This document shows positions 42,728 through 51,462 of a DNA stretch of 64,000 bases, in pieces (position 1 is the first letter of the stretch; each line of letters begins with the position of its first letter). The stretch comes from Terriglobales bacterium (GTDB taxonomy: Bacteria; Acidobacteriota; Terriglobia; Terriglobales; Acidobacteriaceae): positions 124,001-188,000 of the forward strand of contig JAOAPE010000008.1 in NCBI GenBank assembly GCA_025462725.1, in the 5' to 3' direction. Under the pieces are notes generated by a model, which saw only the letters and a program-made list of their open reading frames with translations, was not told the origin of the DNA and made no database searches. The translations under genes and the position numbers were made by a program.

Positions 42728-45169
42728 ATGTCTGCCACAGGTTTTTTCAGTAGGAGTTGCTTTACTTCACTGCGTTGGCTGCTGCTTGCATTAGCTGGCG
42801 CAACCAGCGTCCCGTTATTGTCCGCACAGTCAGACCCAGCCACCGTAGGACAATGGTCATCAGTCCAAACCTGGCCCACAAGGGCAGTCTCGGCGCATCT
42901 GCTCCCCACCGGCAAAGTGCTTTTTGTCTCCTACTATGTGGAGTCCAAAAGCCCGCAGATTTGGGATCCTGAGACGAATGCGATTTCTGCGGGAGGCACA
43001 ACTTCCTACGATCTCTTCTGCACCGGACATTCCTACCTGCCTGACGGACGCATTCTGTTCACCGGCGGGCACAAGGGCGACTACATCGGATGGCCTTACG
43101 CCAGTATCTACAATCCATTCACCAATACTTTTTCTGCGGCCCCCAACATGAATGCCGGTCGCTGGTATCCGACCAACACCACACTCCCAAATGGCGACAT
43201 ACTCACCATCAGTGGTGACATTGATTCCCAGACCAACGTCGACACCTTGCCGCAGATCTATCAAACGGCAACCGGAACCTGGAAGGATTTGAACACCGCA
43301 CTGTTAGCGCTGCCCTTATATCCAAGAATGTTTTTGGCTCCGAACGGAAAAGTCTTTCTGGCCGGGCCAGACAGGGTGACTCGATATCTCGACACCACTG
43401 GCACCGGCGCCTGGTCCTCAGTGGCCACGACGAATTTCAATATCGCGCGAACCTACGGATCCGCAGTCATGTACGAACCAGGCAAAATTATGATCGTAGG
43501 CGGAGGCGGCCCTCCAACCAACACTGCCGAGACGATTGATTTGAACAGCGCCACCCCTGTTTGGAAGAAAACGGGGAACATGACCTATGTCCGCCGTCAG
43601 CACAATGCTACTTTGCTTGCAGATGGAACTGTCCTGATCACTGGCGGAAGCAGCGGCTCCGGTTTCGACGATTCCAATCTTCCGGTGTACAACGCCGAGA
43701 TTTGGAACGCCGCTACGGGCACTTTCTCCAGCATGGCGCCCGAGGCCGTCTATCGCGGATACCATTCCACCGCGCTGCTTCTTCCCGATGGCCGGGTGCT
43801 TACGGCCGGAGGGAATGTCGGTGGCCACAACGCCGAAACTTATTCGCCGCCGTATCTTTTCAAAGGCGCCCGCCCGGCCATCAGTTCCGTACCCGCAACG
43901 TTTGGATTCGGCCAGAGCATTTTTCTGAGTACGCCGGACGCAGCGAACGTCGGGCAAGTTACATTCATCCGGCTGGGCTCAGTGACTCATAGTTTTGACA
44001 TGGATCAGCGATTCATAAGCCTGTCATTCACCGCGGCTCCCGGCGGCCTCAACATCAATACACCAACGAATCCCAATATCGCCCCGCCCGGAAACTACAT
44101 GTTGTTCATCGTCTCTGCCGCTGGAGTGCCCTCGGTGGCAAAGATCGTCCAAATCGGAACTAACTTAAGCCCGCCTCCGGTCGGAAGCATCATGGGGCAG
44201 GTGACAGATTCGGCTACAGGACCACTCTCCGGAGCGACTGTGTCGTTCAACGGCGGCACCACAACTACGGACGCCTCAGGTAACTACACGCTCGCAAATG
44301 TCCCAACCGGTTCGGTACAACTCACAGCATCACTGACCGGGTATCAGAACCTGACGCAGTCAGTGGCGGTGACTGCCGATACTAAGGCCACTGCAAATTT
44401 CGCGCTTGTCGCCGGCACTTCGTCTGGAACTGGCAGTGTCTCCGGCCACGTCACGAGTTCAAGTGGCGCATCACTGGCCGATGCTCAAGTCTCGTTTGAC
44501 GGCGGTTCTGCTACCACTGATGCCGCCGGAAGCTACAACTTGCCAACAGTTCCGGATGGCAATATCCACATCACAGCTTCACTCAACGGATATCAATCGT
44601 CCGCCCGAATTGTTGCTGTCACGCAAGGCGCGCAGTCCACGGCGAATTTTGTACTCACTCCCAATGCTCCGCCGCCACCGAGCACTGGCACCATCTCTGG
44701 TATGGTCACGAAGCTTTCGAACGGACAGGTCATCGCAGGCACCATCAAATATGGGGCGGCTACAGCCACCTCCGGTTCAACAGGCAGCTACAATTTCACT
44801 GCAGTTCCGCCGGGCACGTATACCGTCACGGCTTCCGCCAACGGATATCTCCCTCGCTCTTTGTCAACCGCGGTGACCGCGGGTGCGAACTCCACATTGA
44901 ATTTCCAACTTGCCACCGGTGGGAAAATTCGCGGTACCGTCACATCAACCACCGGCGCTGCAGTCTCAAGCACCACTGTGAAACTGTCAGGCGGGACCAT
45001 TTCTACTACGGTTACGCTCACCACTGACACCTCAGGAAATTATTTATCGAATTGGATTCCGGTCGGCAGTTACACCATCACCGTTTCAAAGACCGGACGC
45101 GCCTCGCAGTCCAAATCCGGCTCCGTCACTTCTGGCGCAACTACAACCGTGAACTTTACAAGCTTCTGA
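42728..45169 (+). CDS. Secreted copper-radical-oxidase-like protein with regulatory-like repeat tail
   Basis: 813 residues. A signal peptide ends near residue 33 (LLLALAGATSVPLLSA). Kelch-type repeats form a galactose-oxidase-like propeller to about 370, with a C-terminal DUF1929-like domain to about 478. Expected active-site residues are present: Cys in FCTGHSYLPDG, Tyr in RWYPTNTTLPNGD (the Cys-Tyr crosslink pair), Tyr-His in RGYHSTALLLPDGR and His in VTHSFDMDQR. Four carboxypeptidase-regulatory-like domains follow in tandem (starting GSIMGQVTD, GSVSGHVTS, GTISGMVTK, GKIRGTVTS). It should oxidise an alcohol or aldehyde, possibly on a glycan, outside the cell. Confidence 0.87.
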   Translation: MSATGFFSRSCFTSLRWLLLALAGATSVPLLSAQSDPATVGQWSSVQTWPTRAVSAHLLPTGKVLFVSYYVESKSPQIWDPETNAISAGGTTSYDLFCTGHSYLPDGRILFTGGHKGDYIGWPYASIYNPFTNTFSAAPNMNAGRWYPTNTTLPNGDILTISGDIDSQTNVDTLPQIYQTATGTWKDLNTALLALPLYPRMFLAPNGKVFLAGPDRVTRYLDTTGTGAWSSVATTNFNIARTYGSAVMYEPGKIMIVGGGGPPTNTAETIDLNSATPVWKKTGNMTYVRRQHNATLLADGTVLITGGSSGSGFDDSNLPVYNAEIWNAATGTFSSMAPEAVYRGYHSTALLLPDGRVLTAGGNVGGHNAETYSPPYLFKGARPAISSVPATFGFGQSIFLSTPDAANVGQVTFIRLGSVTHSFDMDQRFISLSFTAAPGGLNINTPTNPNIAPPGNYMLFIVSAAGVPSVAKIVQIGTNLSPPPVGSIMGQVTDSATGPLSGATVSFNGGTTTTDASGNYTLANVPTGSVQLTASLTGYQNLTQSVAVTADTKATANFALVAGTSSGTGSVSGHVTSSSGASLADAQVSFDGGSATTDAAGSYNLPTVPDGNIHITASLNGYQSSARIVAVTQGAQSTANFVLTPNAPPPPSTGTISGMVTKLSNGQVIAGTIKYGAATATSGSTGSYNFTAVPPGTYTVTASANGYLPRSLSTAVTAGANSTLNFQLATGGKIRGTVTSTTGAAVSSTTVKLSGGTISTTVTLTTDTSGNYLSNWIPVGSYTITVSKTGRASQSKSGSVTSGATTTVNFTSF

Positions 45170-45171
45170 TC

Positions 45172-46227
45172 ATGTTCAAAATATTCACGCTCGTTGCCTT
45201 CATAACATCGTTCGCGAGTACCTACACCTGCGCTCAGCGATATCGAGTGGTTGACCTCGGTTCATTGCAAGCCCGCAGTGTCGTTCCCGCGGCTCTCAAC
45301 AACAATGGACAAGCCGCCGGCCGCACCGGTCAGCCGCACGGCGAAAGTACTCATGCATTCTTCTGGAGTGGCACTCGGCTCTTTAACATCAATCCTTTGC
45401 CTGGCGGCGAATACTGCGCTGCATTCGCGATCAACAATTCCGGAGACATCGTCGGGTATTCCAACACCGCGAAATCCATGCGCGCATTTCTCTGGACCAC
45501 TGCTTCCGGTCTCGCAGATCTCGGCACCCTCCCCGGCGACACCAGCAGTGAGGCTCGCGGCATCAACAACACTGGGCAGATCGTAGGAACTTCCACCGGT
45601 CGTAACGGCGGCCATGCGTTTATCTGGAGCAATTCCGGAATGCAGTCTCTTGGCACACTGCCAGGCGATCGCGGAAGCCAGGCCTTCGGCGTAAACGATT
45701 CCGGTCAAGTGGTCGGCGGTTCCATAAGCCGCAACGCCACGCACGCATTTCTTTGGACGCGATCTTCCGGCATGCGCGCTCTCGGCGTGTTGCCAAATCA
45801 AACCACCAGTGTCGCACTTTTCATCAACAATGCCGGTCAGGTGGTCGGTTCTTCCACAGGCCACGACGGAACCCGCGGCTTCTTCTGGTCCGCGGCGGAT
45901 GGCATGCGCGATCTCGGAACCCTTCCCGGAGGCGACTACAGCACTGCCACCGGCCTGAACAATTCCGGCATAGCCGTTGGAGCTTCCGGAAGCGCGCTCG
46001 GATTGCATGCTTTCATCTGGGACGAACTCAACGGAATGCAGGATTTGAATTCCTTGATCGATTCGCAAAATGTCGTTCTTACCGGCGCCTCTTCCATCAA
46101 TGACAAAGGACTGATCATCGCTTTCGGCAGTCCGAGTTCAGGCGGCGCTCACACTCATGTTGTTGAACTTGATCACGAGAGCCATGCAGGCCCTCTCCAC
46201 ACTTTTGTACTGATCCCCGTACGCTAG
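45172..46227 (+). CDS. Secreted HAF-repeat protein
   Basis: 351 residues from the ATG at 45172, two bases after the previous stop. A signal peptide (LVAFITSFASTYTCA) precedes about six repeats of the HAF type, with variants of HAFLWT, GMRDLGTLPGG and INNSGQVVG, each about 40-48 residues, probably making a beta-propeller-like fold. HAF-repeat proteins are common in acidobacteria and their function is unknown. Tight spacing suggests co-transcription with the oxidase upstream. Confidence 0.85.
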   Translation: MFKIFTLVAFITSFASTYTCAQRYRVVDLGSLQARSVVPAALNNNGQAAGRTGQPHGESTHAFFWSGTRLFNINPLPGGEYCAAFAINNSGDIVGYSNTAKSMRAFLWTTASGLADLGTLPGDTSSEARGINNTGQIVGTSTGRNGGHAFIWSNSGMQSLGTLPGDRGSQAFGVNDSGQVVGGSISRNATHAFLWTRSSGMRALGVLPNQTTSVALFINNAGQVVGSSTGHDGTRGFFWSAADGMRDLGTLPGGDYSTATGLNNSGIAVGASGSALGLHAFIWDELNGMQDLNSLIDSQNVVLTGASSINDKGLIIAFGSPSSGGAHTHVVELDHESHAGPLHTFVLIPVR

Positions 46228-46237
46228 TAATAACTCC

Positions 46238-46858
46238 GTGCAAAAAGAATTACCCACAATTGAACCGCTGCAATTGGTCGAAACTGCCAATCCTTTCAAC
46301 GATAACGATTGGCTCTTTGAGATCAAGTATGACGGCATTCGTGCGCTCACTTATATCGTTGACGACACATGCGAGTTGTATTCCATCTGCCATTCACGGC
46401 TGAACGGATTCAACAGCGTCGCCTCATCCATCCAATCGTCATTGCGTGCCCGCGAATCCATTCTCGATGGCGAACTCGTCAGCATGGACGAGAACGGTGT
46501 CATCAAGTTTTCTGACCTGGTCGAACGCAAGGGACGCCTCTGCTATTTCGCTTTCGATCTTCTGTTAGTCAACGGACGTGACCAACGGGACCTGCCGCTC
46601 ATCGAGCGCAAGCGGCGGCTGAAAGACATCATCCCCTCCAGCTCCGGCTTACTGCGCTACGCTGACCATGTTGTCGGAAACGGAGTGGCACTCTTCGACG
46701 TCGCAGTGAAGAACGATCTCGAAGGCATCGTGGCAAAGCCTCGGGAATCGCGCTATGAACCCTGTACGGTTTGGTACAAGATCAACGCCCCGCATTACAC
46801 CCAGGCCAGCGGACACCAAGTTCTCAAGGAATCCGCCGAGCATTTCTATCGCGCCTGA
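46238..46858 (+). CDS. Adenylation-domain-only ATP-dependent DNA ligase-like protein
   Basis: 206 residues from a GTG at 46238. The nucleotidyltransferase motifs are in order: motif I FEIKYDGIRAL (the lysine takes AMP), ILDGELVSMDENG (motif III), YFAFDLLLVNG and GIVAKPRESRYEP with WYKI (motifs IV-V). It ends soon after motif V, so the OB-fold domain that normally completes LigD-type ligases is absent. Either it is a truncated remnant or a minimal adenylation domain working with a partner; no polymerase, nuclease or Ku gene lies in the window. Confidence 0.82.
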   Translation: MQKELPTIEPLQLVETANPFNDNDWLFEIKYDGIRALTYIVDDTCELYSICHSRLNGFNSVASSIQSSLRARESILDGELVSMDENGVIKFSDLVERKGRLCYFAFDLLLVNGRDQRDLPLIERKRRLKDIIPSSSGLLRYADHVVGNGVALFDVAVKNDLEGIVAKPRESRYEPCTVWYKINAPHYTQASGHQVLKESAEHFYRA

Positions 46859-46891
46859 GCGCGCGCGCTTCCGCCCTTGGAAATCTGAACC

Positions 46892-48787
46892 ATGTTTCTT
46901 GAATACTACGGATTACGTGAACAACCGTTCGGCGTCACTCCGAACCCGCGCTTCATGTATGCCAGTCCCAGCCATCGTGAGGTGCTCGCGTCGTTGCTCT
47001 ATGCGGTGCAGTCTGACTTAGGATTCTCTGCATTGATCGCAGACCCGGGTATGGGCAAGACAACGTTGCTCTTTGATCTGCTTGAGCGCTACAGGAATTC
47101 CGCGAATACAGCGTTCCTGTTCAACACACAATGCAACTCAAGGGACCTGCTCAGGCACTTGCTGTCCGAGCTTGGCGTCGAATCCGACGGACGCGATCAG
47201 TTCTCCATGCATGAGAGATTCAAGGAAGTGCTTCTTCAGAGCGCGCGCGACGGGAAAAAGGTGCTGATCATCCTCGACGAAGCCCACAATTTCGATGTCT
47301 CAGTCTTGGAAACGGTTCGCCTTCTTTCCAACTTCGAGACCAGCGATGCCAAGCTGATGCACATCATTCTTGCCGGGCAGACTCAGCTCGCAAACAAGCT
47401 GATGAGTCCCGGCATGACTCAGCTCTATCAACGCATCTCGATCGTGAATCGCCTCAAACCCTTCACGCCCGAAGAAACCATCGCGTACATCAACCACAGA
47501 CTCGATGTCGCTGGTTATAAGGGCATGCCGTTGTTCAGCTCAGAGGCTATCGACAAGATCGCCTCTCTCAGCCAGGGAGTTCCGCGCACCATCAATCGTC
47601 TCTGCCTCGCGAGCCTCTCCATAGGATGTGCTCTCAACCAGCGCCAGATCCAAGCCAGCGTTGTGGACGAAGTCAGCGCTGATCTGAACCTGAGCACACT
47701 GTTGCCACCCCAAGTGGAGCCGCAAAAAAAGCCAGCCCGCATACGAGCGAACTCTCGCTCGTATTCCGCAACAGCCGCACCGCCACAGGAATCACCCGCA
47801 CCCGCCTTTCCGAAGCAGGACTCCGTTTCCCAAGCCGCGCTCAGCCTGCCGCAAAGCCCGCCCATTGCAGCGCACCCGCCTGACCCCGCCATGGAGAAGA
47901 TACGCAACGCCATTGCACCGCAACAGCGAGTGGTAGGGAAAGCGGCGTTGCGCGCAGCACGCGAACCGACATTCAAATTTCCATCCCGCCAATTCGTCAC
48001 TACAACCTTGATGGTTATCGTAGGTATTCTCGTGATTGCTTGGCTAGTGCTTTACGGCATCCCCGGTGGAAACAAGATTTTTGCCAACAGCTCCAAAGCG
48101 CAGCCCACCGAAACACCAGCCGCAACAGCCACTCAAGAGAATCCAAACGCTGACGTTCCAAAAGACGAACTAGCGTCGCCCCCTGCAAGCATCTCTAGTT
48201 CGCCGAAGAAGACCGCGAACAAGCCTATTTTGGATTTGCTAGGAACTTCTGCCGCCAATGCCCCCGCGAAGTCCCGCACCAGTACTGGCCCCAACGTCAC
48301 TCTGCCGAGTTTCGGAGCGCCCGCAAACTCCATGCCGGCTATCCGCATTCAATCTCTTTCCAAGCCCACTGCTCCGGGGCCTGAGCCAGCTCCGCCGAGA
48401 GTTGCCATCGCTTCCGCAACAACTCCCCAACCGCTCGCAAACGCGATGGGCAGTGTGATCACTGATAATCCCACGCTGAAGGTTGAGACTCCTCCGCCCG
48501 AGCCGGCCCCAAGCGCAATCGTTCCCGGACATGTGATCCAGAATCCCAAGCCGACTTATCCAGATGAGGCGAAAAGACTGGGCATAGAAGGTTCAGTTGT
48601 CCTGACTGCTGTGATCACCAAGGATGGGAAAGTGAAGCAGGTTCGCCGCGTCTCTGGCGACGCCCGGCTAGCGAATGCTGCCGAAGAGGCAGTACGCCAC
48701 TGGAAATACGATCCTTACACCCTCAACGGCGAACCCATTGAGGCCAACACCAGCATCACCATCAAATTCACACTGGCGCAGAAATAG
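46892..48787 (+). CDS. ExeA-like AAA ATPase fused to a TonB C-terminal domain
   Basis: 631 residues. The ATPase (about 1-270) opens with the ExeA/GspA signature FLEYYGLREQPFGVTPNPRF and has Walker A ADPGMGKTT, Walker B VLIILDEAHNF and an Arg-rich sensor region GVPRTINRLC. A Pro/Ala-rich linker contains one membrane helix (about 370-390). A second Pro-rich stretch leads to a TonB-type domain at about 545-631 (NPKPTYPDEAKRLGIEGSVV, AVRHWKYDPYTLNGEPI). The layout puts the ATPase in the cytoplasm and the TonB domain in the periplasm. ExeA-type ATPases help assemble secretion or polysaccharide machinery; the TonB part could reach the outer membrane or cell wall. Confidence 0.88.
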   Translation: MFLEYYGLREQPFGVTPNPRFMYASPSHREVLASLLYAVQSDLGFSALIADPGMGKTTLLFDLLERYRNSANTAFLFNTQCNSRDLLRHLLSELGVESDGRDQFSMHERFKEVLLQSARDGKKVLIILDEAHNFDVSVLETVRLLSNFETSDAKLMHIILAGQTQLANKLMSPGMTQLYQRISIVNRLKPFTPEETIAYINHRLDVAGYKGMPLFSSEAIDKIASLSQGVPRTINRLCLASLSIGCALNQRQIQASVVDEVSADLNLSTLLPPQVEPQKKPARIRANSRSYSATAAPPQESPAPAFPKQDSVSQAALSLPQSPPIAAHPPDPAMEKIRNAIAPQQRVVGKAALRAAREPTFKFPSRQFVTTTLMVIVGILVIAWLVLYGIPGGNKIFANSSKAQPTETPAATATQENPNADVPKDELASPPASISSSPKKTANKPILDLLGTSAANAPAKSRTSTGPNVTLPSFGAPANSMPAIRIQSLSKPTAPGPEPAPPRVAIASATTPQPLANAMGSVITDNPTLKVETPPPEPAPSAIVPGHVIQNPKPTYPDEAKRLGIEGSVVLTAVITKDGKVKQVRRVSGDARLANAAEEAVRHWKYDPYTLNGEPIEANTSITIKFTLAQK

Positions 48788-48793
48788 TTGACC

Positions 48794-49192
48794 TTACTCT
48801 TTCGGCTCCAACTCCAGCGCCGCAGAGTTCATGCAGAAACGCAGCCCAGTCGGCTTCGGCCCGTCTTCAAAAACATGTCCCAGATGCGACTCACATTGGC
48901 TGCACACCACTTCCGTGCGCGCCATCCCGTAACTCCGGTCGGTCACAGTCTCCACGCTCTCCTCGCGGATCGGCTGCCAGAAGCTCGGCCATCCACTGCC
49001 GGATTCATACTTCGCTTCTGAACTGAATAGTTCCTGCCCGCAAGCCACGCACTTGTAAGTCCCCGGCGTCTTCGTCTCGTAGTACTCCCCACTGAACGCC
49101 GGCTCGGTGCCTTTTTCCCTCGTCACTCTGTACTGTTCGGGCGTGAGCTTTGCCTTCCATTCGGATTCAGGTTTCTGGATCTTCTCTGTCAT
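48794..49192 (-). CDS. msrB: Peptide-methionine (R)-S-oxide reductase
   Basis: 132 residues. Zinc cysteines are in [12 protein letters not shown] and [16 protein letters not shown]; the catalytic cysteine is in [11 protein letters not shown] near the C-terminus. WPSFWQPI is also conserved. No signal peptide, so it is cytosolic. It reduces methionine-R-sulfoxide in proteins. The gene converges with the AAA/TonB gene, ending six bases from it. Confidence 0.96.
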   Translation of the reverse strand: MTEKIQKPESEWKAKLTPEQYRVTREKGTEPAFSGEYYETKTPGTYKCVACGQELFSSEAKYESGSGWPSFWQPIREESVETVTDRSYGMARTEVVCSQCESHLGHVFEDGPKPTGLRFCMNSAALELEPKE

Positions 49193-49310
49193 GGATTTTC
49201 TCCCACCGCTTTAGATACCGAAGAGGTTGAAAGGATTCGCGTTGCCCAAACTCAGGGCGCGCCCTACACTCATGCAATTGGGTGGTGGCGCCTAAACGCA
49301 AGCCACTGGG

Positions 49311-49859
49311 CTATGACATCCAAGTGTGGTGCTGGCCTACAATACGCCAGACGCCATTCACTTTTCGCAGCAGGATGTACTCTCCACCGCCGCATAAACC
49401 GGCACAGAAGTGGTTGGCGTATAAGATCGCTTCTGTCTTGCTGAAGTTAAATCCAGCCTGAGAAATGGCGAAATATTCATCCGTTTTTGGGAAATATAAG
49501 TGAAAATTTTCCAACTGTTCGGTGCTGATGAAGGAAGCTTTAGCGCCTAGAGGCAGGCGAATGTCTGCTCGGATTTCCGTGCGAAATGTATTAGTCAGGA
49601 GGAAGCTGCTGCGGGTGACGAAAGACGCTTCGGCAAAACGCGATTTCTCATCTGACCAAAGATTAGGTCGCGGTCTCGTTCCAAGCGCTTCTCCAGGGGT
49701 GCCCGGGGTCTCTGCTTCGCGCAGGATAATAGTTTGAAGTTCTGAAGCTGTTGCGGGTGGCTGGCGTAAGACTCTCTCAGAAAACAAATCTGAAAGCACT
49801 GCGCCCAATTCGGCCTGCGTTCGCCTTTGTTCAAGTGTGACCAGAATGGCAACGCCCAA
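49311..49859 (-). CDS. Uncharacterised membrane-anchored or secreted protein
   Basis: 182 residues from a TTG at 49859. The frame stays open upstream and encodes more of a hydrophobic helix (LIVRTAIAFACFLLGVAILV) but lacks a normal start codon, so the true start is unclear. The mature part has no motif I recognise. The C-terminus (YILLRKVNGVWRIVGQHHTW) resembles the ends of NTF2-like or SnoaL-like small domains, but that is only suggestive. Confidence 0.55.
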   Translation of the reverse strand: MGVAILVTLEQRRTQAELGAVLSDLFSERVLRQPPATASELQTIILREAETPGTPGEALGTRPRPNLWSDEKSRFAEASFVTRSSFLLTNTFRTEIRADIRLPLGAKASFISTEQLENFHLYFPKTDEYFAISQAGFNFSKTEAILYANHFCAGLCGGGEYILLRKVNGVWRIVGQHHTWMS

Positions 49860-49961
49860 CAGAAAACAAGCGAATGCTATCGCCGTGCGAACGATCAGTT
49901 TACTGTGCCAACCGCTCTGCGCTGTTCTCCGGAGTGCGTTTGTCTGAATCAGCTTTGCGTT

Positions 49962-49993
49962 CTCCGTGTACTCCGTGCCTCTGTGGTGAAAGG
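49962..49993 (+). repeat. Interspersed repeat-like element
   Basis: CTCCGTG, TA, CTCCGTG, CCTCTGTGGTGAAAGG: two 7-bp direct repeats and a related third unit. I recall very similar phrases (reverse complement ACCACAGAGGCAC..) scattered between genes in many bacterial genomes. It lies between the response regulator and the unknown gene. Confidence 0.4.
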
Positions 49994-50001
49994 TTCTAGC
50001 G

Positions 50002-51441
50002 CTATTCCTTCGACATCTTCTTCTTTATCTCAATATTCAACCGCTTGATCTTCTGATTGAGCGTCGACAGCGGAACGTGGAACCTATCAGCTGCCTCAGT
50101 CTGGTTCCAATTGCACTTCTCCAGCATGTCGATGATGATCCTGCGCTCGCACTCTTCCATGATGTCGAAGAGGGACGCATCAGGGCGCCCTTCAAGGATG
50201 CTCGTGATCGGGGCCCTTCCCACAATGTGGTCAGAGATCAGGTCGATACCAATTGTCGGCCCTGACGACAACACCACCGCGCGCTCGATCACGTTCTCTA
50301 ACTCGCGCACATTCCCCGGCCACATGTAATCCATCAACGGACGCAGCGCCTCGGAACTCACCGTGGAAAGCGGCCTGCCGTTTTCCGCACAGAACCTTTG
50401 CAGGAAGTGTGCAGTGAGCAGCGGGATGTCCTCTGCGCGGTCGCGCAACGGCGGCAGATCGACCGTGATCACGTTCAACCGATAGTACAAGTCCTCGCGG
50501 AACCGGCCTTCCTTCACCATCGTCTTCAGGTCTTCGTTGGTTGCGGCAATGATTCGCACGTCCACTTGCAATTCTTGAATGCCGCCCAGGTGCATGAACT
50601 TGCGGTCTTGCAACACGCGCAGGATCTTCGCTTGCGTGTCCAAGCCCATCGAGCCGATCTCGTCCAGGAAGATCGTGCCGCGGTCCGCGACTTCAAACAG
50701 ACCTTTCTTGGAAGCGATCGCCGAAGTGAATGCTCCTTTGACGTGCCCGAACAATGTGGATTCGAGCAAGTCAGCCGGCATCGAACCCGTATTCACTGGC
50801 ACAAAGGGACGGTCTTTGCGCGGCGAGTTCGCGTGGATCGCTTTCGCGATCAGCTCTTTACCCGTGCCGCTTTCGCCCTGGATCAACACCGTCGATCGGC
50901 TCGGCGCAATCTGCGCAACTAGATCGAAGATGCGCAGCATCTTCTCGCTCTTACCGACAATGTTTTCGAAGTTGTAGCGCTGCTTGAGTGCGCGCTTGAG
51001 CTGTTGGTTTTCTTCTTCGGCGCGGCGCCTCGCCACTGCCGAACCCACATCGGCCAGCAGCTTCTCGTTGTCCCATGGCTTGGGGATGAAGTTCGTTGCG
51101 CCGCTTTGCATCGCACGGATGGCATTGTCCACCGTGCCGTGCGCAGTGATCATGATGACGGGCAGCGCTGCATCTCGCTCGCGGATATCTTCTAAAACAT
51201 CAAGTCCATTGCGGTCGGGAAGGGAAATGTCCAGCAGGACAAGGTCGTACGTATTGCTCGCCAACGACGCCAAGCCTTGCTCGGCATTCTCCGCCAACTC
51301 CACCCGGTAATTTTCCAGCTCCAGCAGAGTCTGCAATGACTCGCGTATCGCATGCTCATCATCAATGATGAGGATCGACCCAGGCGTCGCCGCTTCGGGC
51401 GCTCTCGAAGCCTTTCGCGGATAAACCGCAACTTCAGACAT
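50002..51441 (-). CDS. NtrC-family sigma-54-dependent response regulator
   Basis: About 479 residues from the ATG at 51441 (a TTG at 51447 is also in frame; GAGG lies ten bases before the ATG). Receiver domain at about 20-135 with the phospho-acceptor Asp in YDLVLLDISLPDRNG. The AAA+ domain has Walker A GESGTGKE, Walker B GTIFLDEIGSMG and arginine-finger region VDVRIIAATNEDL. The sigma-54 contact loop reads GAFTSA rather than GAFTGA. A Fis-type helix-turn-helix ends the protein (WNQTEAADRFHVPLSTLNQK). It is encoded 21 bp downstream of its likely kinase. It resembles regulators of polysaccharide loci (PrsR-like), but its targets are not shown. Confidence 0.93.
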   Translation of the reverse strand: MSEVAVYPRKASRAPEAATPGSILIIDDEHAIRESLQTLLELENYRVELAENAEQGLASLASNTYDLVLLDISLPDRNGLDVLEDIRERDAALPVIMITAHGTVDNAIRAMQSGATNFIPKPWDNEKLLADVGSAVARRRAEEENQQLKRALKQRYNFENIVGKSEKMLRIFDLVAQIAPSRSTVLIQGESGTGKELIAKAIHANSPRKDRPFVPVNTGSMPADLLESTLFGHVKGAFTSAIASKKGLFEVADRGTIFLDEIGSMGLDTQAKILRVLQDRKFMHLGGIQELQVDVRIIAATNEDLKTMVKEGRFREDLYYRLNVITVDLPPLRDRAEDIPLLTAHFLQRFCAENGRPLSTVSSEALRPLMDYMWPGNVRELENVIERAVVLSSGPTIGIDLISDHIVGRAPITSILEGRPDASLFDIMEECERRIIIDMLEKCNWNQTEAADRFHVPLSTLNQKIKRLNIEIKKKMSKE

Positions 51442-51462
51442 TCGCAATAAACCTCGTTGACT

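Noticed and set aside
44160-45160. DNA-level tandem repeats
   Set aside because: They are diverged protein-domain repeats (carboxypeptidase-regulatory-like), not recent DNA duplications.
45262-46068. Long minus-strand open frame of 268 codons
   Set aside because: It is antisense to the HAF-repeat gene, whose repeats and signal peptide are clear; the antisense product is low-complexity with no domain.
50398-50922. Plus-strand frame of 174 codons
   Set aside because: Antisense to the AAA+ domain of the response regulator.
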